Shown one piece after another: positions 1-6,999 of a stretch of DNA of 11,395 nucleotides. Positions within the stretch are counted from its first letter, which is position 1. Each line of letters begins with the position of its first letter. The notes below the pieces were generated by a model. That model was not told the origin of the DNA, did not search any database, and was given only the letters and a program-made list of their open reading frames with translations. A program made the position numbers and the translations under genes. Source of the DNA: Saprospiraceae bacterium (GTDB taxonomy: Bacteria; Bacteroidota; Bacteroidia; Chitinophagales; Saprospiraceae); assembly GCA_007125435.1 (NCBI GenBank), contig SLDF01000275.1:1-11395 (forward strand). Direction: 5' to 3'.

Positions 1-2
1 AT

Positions 3-2204
3 GGGCTTAATCAAAGTCATTATTTACAGACGCTGATGTATGACTTGCTGGTGAAGAGTGTATTTGGTGGGCGGGTAAGGCCTACGAGTTATATCCTTTA
101 TTCAGTAATGGAAGGGGATGTGCTCAAGTTTGCTCCGGTAGTCAAGGCGCAACAATATGAGGCACTGGCAGCGAGAAATGAACTGATCGGTGTAGATATG
201 CAATTGTCTCTACTCAACGACATGACAGATCCTGATCAAAACTTTATAAGTGGTATCAATGCAGATGGCTATAAGGGGCTGTATGGTTTTTTGCTGAGAG
301 ATGTTATGCATTTTGGGGGTGTCTACCAAAGGCTGTCAAAGATCGAAAAGCATTACTTCCTGACCTTTGTGGGTATGATAGCACGAGAGCACCAATTGGC
401 TAAGGTAGGCAAGGCCGGTAAAGAAGGCGTGCAGGGTCAGGCCGCCTTATGGCAAAAGGCCATGGCACAGAAAGAAAGTGCATTTGAAATACTGAAAGAC
501 TTGCACATCAAGTCAAATCTGGCATACGATGACGACCCTATCATCATACTGTCCAAAACATCGTCTACTAATCCTCTGGCTAATTTCCGAGTTGGTGATA
601 TCGTCGTATTATATCCGGCAAGAGAAGAGGGCCCGGAGCCAACATCGGAGCAATTGATTAAGTGCTCGATCATAGCATTGGATGATGAAGAGGTCCGGCT
701 GAGGCTCAGAGCGAAGCAGACGAATGATCTTTTTTTCAACAAGTATAAGGTTTGGAATATAGAGCAAGACGTGCTAGATAGTTCATTCATGGGGCTCACA
801 AGGGGTTTGTTTGAATGGGCCAATGCACCTGTAGAAGTCAGACAGAAGCTACTGGGCCTGACACCGCCTAAAAATAATAAGCAGCAATCAGATATACAAC
901 TGCCTGATGATCTCACCAATGAGCAGAGCAGTATCATCAAAAGCATAATACATGCAGAAGACTATTTCTTGCTATGGGGCCCTCCGGGTACAGGTAAGAC
1001 AAGTAAAATGCTCCATCACCTTGTGAAGTATCTGACGGAGCATACGGAAGAGCGTCTGCTACTCCTGGCATTTACGAATAGGGCTGTGGATGAAATGTGT
1101 GCCGCTATATCTACCATATCGCAAGAGATCGCTGAGGGGTACATAAGGATCGGTTCGAGGTATGGTGCTGATGAAAAATATCGGCATTTATTGCTAGACC
1201 GAAAGGCAGAAGACTGTTCTACAAGAGAAGAGTTAAAACAAATGCTGAGCAAGAGTAGGATCATCATAGGGACGATGGCTTCTATTCAGGGCAAACCAGA
1301 GTTGTTTGATTTGTTGTCATTTGATCGCTTGATAGTCGATGAGGCATCTCAAATATTGGAACCATCGATGATTGGTATGATGGTAAAATTTGATAAAGTA
1401 TTATTGATTGGTGACCACTTACAGCTTCCTGCGGTAGTCACGCAAAGTCCGGATAAGACAAAGATACAGAATTCAATACTGCGGGAAGACATGGACCTAT
1501 ATGATGCCGGTGACTCACTATTTGAGCGGCTGTATCGACGGGCGATAAAGATGAAGTGGGATTGGGCATATGCCAGACTCAGTCATCAGGGTAGAATGCA
1601 CCATGAGATCATGACCTTTCCCAATGAAAACTTTTATGGCAATGGTCTTAAGGTGCTGCCTTTGGATACTGATAGGCACTTTCAGCTTGAAGATATGGTG
1701 GAAGTCAAAGGCACAATTGACATGAGTGGTTGGAAAAAGAAGCTTTGTAACAGGCGCGTCAATTTTATCCCTACTACTACGGATAACAATCACGTGATGG
1801 GCAAGGTTAATACAAAGGAGGCAAGCCTTGTTGTTGATATCATAGAATTCTATTGTGATGCATTCGGATTCGACCAAGATCAAATCGGTGTGATCACGCC
1901 ATACAGAGCGCAGATAGCAACAATCAAGCATGAAGCGAGAAAGCGCAGAATCGATGTAGATAAAGTACAGATAGATACTGTAGAGAGATTTCAGGGTGGT
2001 GCTAGAGATGTGATCATTATTTCTTTATGTGCCAACTATATTTATCAACTGGGCCAGTTAGTGTCGCTGTCAACTGATGGAGTTGATCGTAAATTTAATG
2101 TTGCACTAACCCGAGCGCGAAAACATTTGGTAGTGCTGGGCAACCCTGAGGTTTTGCAAAAGGATGAACGCTATAGAGCCTTTATGACAAAGTACAGGGT
2201 GTAA
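3..2204 (+). CDS. Dna2/UPF1-type superfamily 1 DNA/RNA helicase (5'-partial)
   Basis: This is an ATP-dependent helicase of the SF1B Dna2/UPF1/Nam7 group. The frame is open to the window edge before the first ATG at 36, and the codons ahead of it read GLNQSHYLQTL and run smoothly into the rest, so the true start lies upstream. Numbering from the Met at 36, the visible motifs are Walker A GPPGTGKT at 315-322, Walker B DEASQ at 435-439, motif III GDHLQLP at 459-465, SHQGRMH around 516-522, motif V TVERFQGG at 648-655 and motif VI NVALTRAR at 688-695. All core motifs look intact. The roughly 300 residues before Walker A do not belong to the helicase core. Their first part resembles the end of a Cas4/Dna2-like PD-(D/E)XK nuclease domain (inference, since its catalytic residues would lie outside the window), followed by a probable beta-barrel 1B-type region. 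The likely role is processing of DNA ends or flaps in replication and repair. PurA follows on the same strand but seems to have its own promoter. Confidence 0.88.
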   Translation, partial: GLNQSHYLQTLMYDLLVKSVFGGRVRPTSYILYSVMEGDVLKFAPVVKAQQYEALAARNELIGVDMQLSLLNDMTDPDQNFISGINADGYKGLYGFLLRDVMHFGGVYQRLSKIEKHYFLTFVGMIAREHQLAKVGKAGKEGVQGQAALWQKAMAQKESAFEILKDLHIKSNLAYDDDPIIILSKTSSTNPLANFRVGDIVVLYPAREEGPEPTSEQLIKCSIIALDDEEVRLRLRAKQTNDLFFNKYKVWNIEQDVLDSSFMGLTRGLFEWANAPVEVRQKLLGLTPPKNNKQQSDIQLPDDLTNEQSSIIKSIIHAEDYFLLWGPPGTGKTSKMLHHLVKYLTEHTEERLLLLAFTNRAVDEMCAAISTISQEIAEGYIRIGSRYGADEKYRHLLLDRKAEDCSTREELKQMLSKSRIIIGTMASIQGKPELFDLLSFDRLIVDEASQILEPSMIGMMVKFDKVLLIGDHLQLPAVVTQSPDKTKIQNSILREDMDLYDAGDSLFERLYRRAIKMKWDWAYARLSHQGRMHHEIMTFPNENFYGNGLKVLPLDTDRHFQLEDMVEVKGTIDMSGWKKKLCNRRVNFIPTTTDNNHVMGKVNTKEASLVVDIIEFYCDAFGFDQDQIGVITPYRAQIATIKHEARKRRIDVDKVQIDTVERFQGGARDVIIISLCANYIYQLGQLVSLSTDGVDRKFNVALTRARKHLVVLGNPEVLQKDERYRAFMTKYRV

Positions 2205-2228
2205 AGTAGCATACATTAAGATAAATTG

Positions 2229-2236
2229 TATATTTG
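2229..2236 (+). promoter_or_regulatory. Candidate purA promoter -7 element
   Basis: TATATTTG matches the Bacteroidota -7 consensus TAnnTTTG. It lies 25 bases after the helicase stop and about 125 bases before the purA ATG. No TTG is present at the expected 19-20 base distance upstream, so only half of the consensus is met. Transcription starting about 5 bases downstream would give a leader of about 120 nucleotides. Confidence 0.42.
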
Positions 2237-2360
2237 AGCGGTCTTTTATGAGGTGTATTCATATATGGTTCATCGGATTAATCTCGAGGCAGCAAATAAC
2301 GCTTCACAAGTAGGCAATATAGACACCACAATTCAAAAAAAAAACAGCAATAATCAATAC

Positions 2361-3638
2361 ATGAAAGTAGATGTTTTACTGGGACTTCAATGGGGAGACG
2401 AGGGTAAAGGCAAGATTGTCGATTACCTCGCACCCAGCTACGATGTTATTTGTCGATTTCAGGGAGGTCCTAATGCGGGACATACGTTGAAGTTTGATGG
2501 TCAGAAGTATGTTTTACACACCATACCTTCGGGGATATTCAGAGATAATATCATTAATCTTGTCGGCAACGGTGTGGTCATTGACCCCATCACTTTTCAG
2601 AAAGAAGTGGATAAGCTAACATCTGCCGGTATACAATACGAAGATAGATTGCTGATAGCTGAAAAGGCACATTTGATTTTACCTACACACCGTATGTTAG
2701 ATGCCGCATCAGAATTGGCAAAAGGTGCGCAGAAGATTGGCTCTACGCTGAAGGGTATAGGTCCGACATATATGGATAAGACGGGCCGAAATGGACTGAG
2801 GGTAGGCGATATTCTAGAGCCAGACTTCATGAACCGTTATGATCAGCTTAAGTCCAAACATCTTGGTCTTCTGAAAATGTACCCTGAGCTACCAGATTTT
2901 GACCTTGAAGGAGAGGAGGCTAAGTGGCATGAAGCCATTGCAAAGCTCAAGCAATTTACCATTGTCAACGGAGAGTTTTATATTAACCAAGCTCTGTCAG
3001 ACGGTAAGTCTATTTTGGCAGAAGGCGCTCAGGGCTCAATGCTAGATATCGACTATGGTACGTATCCATTTGTGACATCATCAAGCACCATCACTGCGGG
3101 GGTTTGTGTAGGACTTGGCGTAGCGCCGTCTAAAATAGGTGAGGTAATTGGAATCACTAAGGCTTATTGCACCAGAGTAGGAAGCGGGCCATTTCCCACA
3201 GAGCTATTTGACGACATTGGCGAAAAACTGCGCAAGGAGGGTGCCGAGTTTGGAGCAACTACCGGAAGACCTCGCAGATGTGGATGGATAGACCTTGTCC
3301 AATTGAAATATACATGTATGCTTAACGGTGTGACACAGTTAGTACTGACAAAAGCTGACGTGCTCAATACCTTTGACACCATAAAAACATGTATAGCATA
3401 TGAGCTGGACTCAGGCGAAACTACAGAATTACCATTTGATCTTACGAGGCCAGATTTACAGCCCATTTACAAATCTTATAAGGGTTGGCAGACCAGTCTT
3501 GAAGATATAAAAGCATTCAATGATCTCCCTGCTCAAGCAAGTGATTATATAATTGAGCTGGAAAAATATCTGGATTGTAAAGTGACGATGATCTCTACAG
3601 GTCCTGATCGCAAAGAGCTCATACCCGTCAACGCCTGA
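2361..3638 (+). CDS. purA: Adenylosuccinate synthetase
   Basis: This enzyme catalyses the GTP-dependent joining of IMP and aspartate to adenylosuccinate, the first committed step from IMP to AMP, in the cytosol. The protein has 425 residues, close to the 432 of the E. coli enzyme. Visible signatures are the GDEGKGK P-loop at 12-18 with the catalytic Asp13, NAGHT at 38-42 with His41, the IMP/aspartate loop GATTGRPRRCGW at 298-309, the guanine-recognition motif TKAD at 330-333 (usually TKLD), and STGPDR at 412-417. The start chosen is ATG 2361, because MKVDVLLGLQWGDEGKGK is the normal family N-terminus. The frame stays open upstream to a GTG at 2253 and an ATG at 2265, but that 36-residue stretch is low complexity and unlike the family. 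No Shine-Dalgarno is visible; the region before the ATG is A-rich. The last 11 bases overlap the end of the convergent porD gene. Confidence 0.97.
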   Translation: MKVDVLLGLQWGDEGKGKIVDYLAPSYDVICRFQGGPNAGHTLKFDGQKYVLHTIPSGIFRDNIINLVGNGVVIDPITFQKEVDKLTSAGIQYEDRLLIAEKAHLILPTHRMLDAASELAKGAQKIGSTLKGIGPTYMDKTGRNGLRVGDILEPDFMNRYDQLKSKHLGLLKMYPELPDFDLEGEEAKWHEAIAKLKQFTIVNGEFYINQALSDGKSILAEGAQGSMLDIDYGTYPFVTSSSTITAGVCVGLGVAPSKIGEVIGITKAYCTRVGSGPFPTELFDDIGEKLRKEGAEFGATTGRPRRCGWIDLVQLKYTCMLNGVTQLVLTKADVLNTFDTIKTCIAYELDSGETTELPFDLTRPDLQPIYKSYKGWQTSLEDIKAFNDLPAQASDYIIELEKYLDCKVTMISTGPDRKELIPVNA

Positions 3639-4530
3639 GATCAGCCATACGGACGGCAACACTGGGGTCAATGCTGGTCATGATTTTGTATACCGCCTGT
3701 TTTTCTTGAGATGGCATCGGAAAGAAAATATCAACTAACTCCTGGCTCTTTGATGATGAAAATATTTGAAGTATAGCGGAGTTGGGTTCTACTTTATTAA
3801 GGTTTTGTAATTCTTCAAGACATTCAAAAATGACTGCCTTTCCGGCCTCTGCATCCTTATGCATCATATCGAGACCTAATCTGTGATAGTCGTAAAACAC
3901 CTTTCTGAATGGCCTCAAACGAGGACTGATAAGATTTTCTATGATTCTGAATCGACTTCTGTTGCCATCAGTGCTTTTCCATCCCTGTGATTCAGCCCCA
4001 CCTGATGGAGCTGCAGATACGACTTCCTGCGCTAGTTGAATATACTTATCTCCGCCATAGGGAGAAAAAGAATCATAATCCAGTCCTAATATCAAATAGC
4101 AGTAAAAAGCAAAAACATGGGTAAGATTTTCAGAAAAAACATTGTCAGCATAGATAAGTGGTCTACCTATGTCATATGAAAAAACAAACTCTCTGTCAAC
4201 GTGATTGAAGATGAGTGTCTCGTAGGTAGTACCGTAGACAGGTCTTGAAGCCTGTACAGTCAACTCTCCCTCAAATGATGTTTCTGACAACTCTTTTATG
4301 ATGACAATCTGAATATTAATATCTATTCTCTCATAATCTTCGAAGTTGTCTCTGGTCCAGATTCTATTGTTCAAGAAGTCTTTAATATTGGCTTCCATGT
4401 CATTGTAGACTTGAGGGTCTACAATCTGCGCCATCTGAGAAGATATGTTGATGTCAAATTTAAACTCTTGAGCCATAGAGGCTTTGAGTCCGACGAAAAA
4501 AATTATTGTAGCTAAGATATATCTGTACAT
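3628..4530 (-). CDS. porD: DUF4835 / PorD-like type IX secretion accessory protein
   Basis: This is a 300-residue exported protein of the DUF4835 family, which I know only from Bacteroidota. Residues 1-20 form a signal peptide with a hydrophobic core and a probable cleavage at SMA/Q (20/21), so the mature protein should be periplasmic. The mature part starts with a beta-rich region (FKFDINISSQM, then DINIQIVIIKE), typical of the family. The name PorD for this family, as an accessory of the type IX secretion outer-membrane translocon, is from memory; the family assignment is firmer than the function. It is the last gene of the bamD-rpoZ-coaBC-porD block, 29 bases after coaBC. In other Bacteroidota recN often comes next, but here the convergent purA follows and the two coding regions overlap by 11 bases. 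No terminator lies between them. Confidence 0.85.
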   Translation of the reverse strand: MYRYILATIIFFVGLKASMAQEFKFDINISSQMAQIVDPQVYNDMEANIKDFLNNRIWTRDNFEDYERIDINIQIVIIKELSETSFEGELTVQASRPVYGTTYETLIFNHVDREFVFSYDIGRPLIYADNVFSENLTHVFAFYCYLILGLDYDSFSPYGGDKYIQLAQEVVSAAPSGGAESQGWKSTDGNRSRFRIIENLISPRLRPFRKVFYDYHRLGLDMMHKDAEAGKAVIFECLEELQNLNKVEPNSAILQIFSSSKSQELVDIFFPMPSQEKQAVYKIMTSIDPSVAVRMADLRR

Positions 4531-4559
4531 ACTACTCCTGGTATTGTAATCTGATTGAT

Positions 4560-5765
4560 TTATTGAAAGAACGATTCTAATCGTCGAATGATATACTCAG
4601 CAATTACTTTTTTTGATGATTTGGGTATATCGTCAACTTTACTGTCTTTACCCAATAGGGTCACTTTATTGGTGTCTGCCTTGAAGCCTGTATCCGCTCC
4701 GGGGTGATTAAGCGCAACTAAATCAAAGTTCTTCTTAGATAATTTGCTTTTAGCATTATCCATGCCATCGTTGGTCTCAAGGGCAAAGCCTAAATGTATG
4801 GTTTTGGTGGACTTGATTTTCCCAAGTTCAAAGGCTATGTCCGGATTGGGGGTCAATTCTATAGAAAGGTTATCATCTGTTTTTTTGATTTTTTGTTCGG
4901 ATGTATTTTGTACCTTATAATCTGCAACAGCAGCTGCAAAAATTGCTATATCAACACCTTTTTTATATACTTCAATGCTTCTAGCGTACATATCATCAGC
5001 GGATAGTACCGGTAGAACATTTACTTCAGGAGGTAAGATGATGTTTGCGTCAATTGGTCCACATATGGCAGTAACCTCCGCACCACGATTAATGAGGGCG
5101 ACAATGATTGCTGCCCCCATTTTGCCTGTGGAATGATTGCTAATGTACCTCACGGCATCTATCTTCTCGACAGTTGGCCCTAGAGTGATAAGAACTTTCT
5201 TACCGGCGAGGGGACTATTTTCTCCTTCAAAGAAGGCTTTACAGTATTCTAAAATATTTTCAGGTTCTTCTAGTCTGCCATCACCTACCAGTCCACTTGC
5301 CAATTCGCCATGGCCTACCGGTATGAAGCGCACACCATCCGTAATCAATTGTTCGATATTTCTCTGGGTAGAAGGGTGGTGCCACATGTCCAGGTCCATT
5401 GCAGGGGAGACCATTATCGGGCATTTGGCAGAGAGAACAGTAGCTGTAAGTAAATTGTCGCATAAACCATTAGCCATTTTGGCGATGGTCTGTGCTGTAG
5501 CAGGTGCAATAAGAATCAGATCAGCCCAAAGGCCTAGCTCTACGTGATTATTCCAGGCTTCTTCACTTGCTATATCTGTTAATACATCATGCTTGCTCAG
5601 TGTTGCAAAGGTCAAAGGGCTAACAAACATTGTAGCACTTTTAGTCATGATGACTTTGACATCAGCCCCTGCTTTCACCAATAACCTGAGCAAGAAGACA
5701 GATTTATATGCAGCTATACTACCGCTGACACCTAAGACAATCTTTTTCTGCTCTAAGCCAGGCAT
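4560..5765 (-). CDS. coaBC: Bifunctional phosphopantothenoylcysteine decarboxylase / phosphopantothenate-cysteine ligase
   Basis: This protein performs two consecutive steps of coenzyme A synthesis: coupling of 4'-phosphopantothenate with cysteine (CoaB) and FMN-dependent decarboxylation to 4'-phosphopantetheine (CoaC). The length of 401 residues is normal for a full fusion. The CoaC half (about 1-185) shows GSIAAYK at 15-21, the catalytic His74 in NNHVEL, APATAQTIAKMANG at 87-100, PAMDLDMW at 121-128 and GELASGLVGDGR at 153-164. The CoaB half (about 187-401) shows GPTVEKIDAVRYISNHSTGK at 196-215, AAAVADYK at 277-284, KIKK at 292-295 and NAKSKLSKKN at 337-346. Compared with the E. coli enzyme, Asn125 of PxMNxxMW is Asp124 here and the active-site Cys158 is Ser157. 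From memory this is shared by other Bacteroidota, so it is probably a lineage feature and not damage. The gene starts 11 bases after the rpoZ stop. Confidence 0.96.
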   Translation of the reverse strand: MPGLEQKKIVLGVSGSIAAYKSVFLLRLLVKAGADVKVIMTKSATMFVSPLTFATLSKHDVLTDIASEEAWNNHVELGLWADLILIAPATAQTIAKMANGLCDNLLTATVLSAKCPIMVSPAMDLDMWHHPSTQRNIEQLITDGVRFIPVGHGELASGLVGDGRLEEPENILEYCKAFFEGENSPLAGKKVLITLGPTVEKIDAVRYISNHSTGKMGAAIIVALINRGAEVTAICGPIDANIILPPEVNVLPVLSADDMYARSIEVYKKGVDIAIFAAAVADYKVQNTSEQKIKKTDDNLSIELTPNPDIAFELGKIKSTKTIHLGFALETNDGMDNAKSKLSKKNFDLVALNHPGADTGFKADTNKVTLLGKDSKVDDIPKSSKKVIAEYIIRRLESFFQ

Positions 5766-5776
5766 GATTGATGCGC

Positions 5777-6115
5777 TTATTGATCTAAATCCTCATCGCG
5801 ATCTCTATACTGTAGACCGCCATTAAGGTACTCATATGTGGCTATTAGTGCAGGATTAGGAAGTCTCTCATAAAATTTAGAAATTTCAATCTGCTCTTTG
5901 TTCTCTTGTATCTCTTCTATGGTATCTGATACAACTTCAAATTCTTCTAGCTTTGCTTTTAGCTCTTCTTTGATATCTACCTGTAGTCGGTTAGCTCTTT
6001 TGCTGATTACCGCCAAAGCTTCATATACATTGTTTGTGCCGGAAGCTAAACCCTTAACGTCAATTGCTGACACATTAGGGTCGAGACGCTGTACTCTTGT
6101 CTTGATATCTGCCAT
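5777..6115 (-). CDS. rpoZ: RNA polymerase omega subunit (Rpb6/RpoZ family)
   Basis: This is the small omega subunit that helps the beta-prime subunit fold and assemble in core RNA polymerase. The protein has 112 residues, somewhat longer than the E. coli omega and usual for Bacteroidota. The conserved core is TNNVYEALAVISKRANRLQ at about 27-45, equivalent to the omega/Rpb6 helix with the SKRA motif. A charged, Glu-rich segment follows (KEELKAKLEEFE, then EEIQENKEQIE), and the tail contains NPALIATYEYLNGGL. Its first 41 bases lie inside the end of bamD in another frame, so translation is probably coupled to bamD; coaBC follows after 11 bases. The context bamD-rpoZ-coaBC supports the assignment strongly. 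Confidence 0.9.
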   Translation of the reverse strand: MADIKTRVQRLDPNVSAIDVKGLASGTNNVYEALAVISKRANRLQVDIKEELKAKLEEFEVVSDTIEEIQENKEQIEISKFYERLPNPALIATYEYLNGGLQYRDRDEDLDQ

Positions 6116-6914
6116 ATTCCAATTCTTTTAAATTTTGTTCTGCATTATTTTTAATAGCATTAGCCTCTTTGATTTTCAAACTCGTCGGATACTTGTTTAT
6201 AAAATCACTATACTTATCTAGTACTTTTTTAAATCGTTCTTCTTTCTTTTCATAAATACTATTCACTGCCAAATCATATGAAGCTTTCAAAATTAGAAAC
6301 CGCACACTCTCAGCATTTGTTGACTCAGGAAAGTCTCTAAGTAAATTATCTAATGATTGAATTGAAGATTCATACTGTTTCAGATCATAATATAATCTAC
6401 CTTCTGCAAATGCCTTACGCTCTAATTTGGCCCTCATTTCATCAATCAATTGATTGGCTTCTGGCACTCTAGAGCTTTGAGGGTACATATTGATAAAGTT
6501 TTGAAAATCCTCTATCGCCTCTAAAGTGTATGTCTGATCCAATCTGAATGACGGTGACATATTATAATTGCTAATAGCCGCCATATAATCTGCTTCTTCT
6601 CTCAAAGAGGAAGAAGTGAATGTCGATGAAAAACTTTTGAAATAGTAAGCAGCAGATACATAAGTCCCAAGATAAAAATGTGTGTATGCATATTTATAAT
6701 ATAACTGCTCAGCTTTTGCTCTTCCTCTGTACGCTGACAATATTTGCTCAAAAAGTGTCTGTGCTTTTAAATAATCACCTTTATCATACAGCTCAAAAGC
6801 TTTGTCATAGATCATCTCAGGATCTCCACTTGCTCTTATTCTCTCAAAATCAGTCTTACAACTGCTAAGTCCAATAACAAGGATCGATAATATGTAAAAC
6901 GTATATCTTTTCAT
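6075..6914 (-). CDS. bamD: Outer membrane protein assembly factor BamD (TPR lipoprotein)
   Basis: BamD is an inner-leaflet outer-membrane lipoprotein of the BAM complex, which folds beta-barrel proteins into the outer membrane. The protein has 279 residues. Residues 1-18 form a lipoprotein signal ending in the lipobox LSSC, with Cys19 as the lipidation site. The mature part is made of tetratricopeptide-like helical repeats: AFELYDKGDYLKAQTLFEQI around 43-62, LGTYVSAAYYFKSF, a segment with AIEDFQNFINMYPQS, GRLYYDLKQYESSIQSLDNL, and a last repeat with SDFINKYPTS. The repeated pattern of paired helices ending in Y/FP is typical of BamD. It is the first gene of the bamD-rpoZ-coaBC-porD block and its 3' end overlaps rpoZ by 41 bases. 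Confidence 0.93.
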   Translation of the reverse strand: MKRYTFYILSILVIGLSSCKTDFERIRASGDPEMIYDKAFELYDKGDYLKAQTLFEQILSAYRGRAKAEQLYYKYAYTHFYLGTYVSAAYYFKSFSSTFTSSSLREEADYMAAISNYNMSPSFRLDQTYTLEAIEDFQNFINMYPQSSRVPEANQLIDEMRAKLERKAFAEGRLYYDLKQYESSIQSLDNLLRDFPESTNAESVRFLILKASYDLAVNSIYEKKEERFKKVLDKYSDFINKYPTSLKIKEANAIKNNAEQNLKELEYGRYQDKSTASRP

Positions 6915-6923
6915 TCAGAAGCG

Positions 6924-6931
6924 CAAAATTA
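6924..6931 (-). promoter_or_regulatory. Candidate bamD operon promoter -7 element
   Basis: On the minus strand this reads TAATTTTG, a full match to the Bacteroidota -7 consensus TAnnTTTG. A TTA/TTAG rather than TTG lies near the expected -33 distance. The element is only 9 bases before the bamD ATG, so the transcript from it would have a very short leader. The surrounding stretch (6932-6990) is strongly AT-rich. Confidence 0.5.
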
Positions 6932-6999
6932 AGTTTATTATTCACTTAAACTAATAATTATTGACCGAAAATACCTGATTTCCTGTTATTTAGGCCTAT

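Noticed and set aside
1..36. ATG at position 1 as the start of an ORF
   Set aside because: That frame ends at TGA after 11 codons; the real coding frame is the one beginning at position 3.
437..946. 169-codon open frame on the minus strand inside the helicase gene
   Set aside because: It lies wholly opposite a gene with intact helicase motifs, and its Ser/Leu/Cys-rich translation looks like a shadow frame.
1518..1931. 137-codon minus-strand frame inside the helicase
   Set aside because: It is antisense to helicase motifs IV to V and has no recognisable domain.
2248..2313. 21-codon upstream ORF (ATG 2248) in the purA leader, considered as a regulatory leader peptide
   Set aside because: There is no run of regulatory codons and no attenuator-like hairpin between it and purA; an ORF this short is expected by chance.
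5137..5547. 136-codon plus-strand frame opposite coaBC
   Set aside because: The minus-strand frame has full CoaBC motifs; this one has no family resemblance.
6991..6998. TAGGCCTA palindrome next to the GH3-like stop codon
   Set aside because: An 8-base perfect palindrome without extension or a second copy is not meaningful alone.
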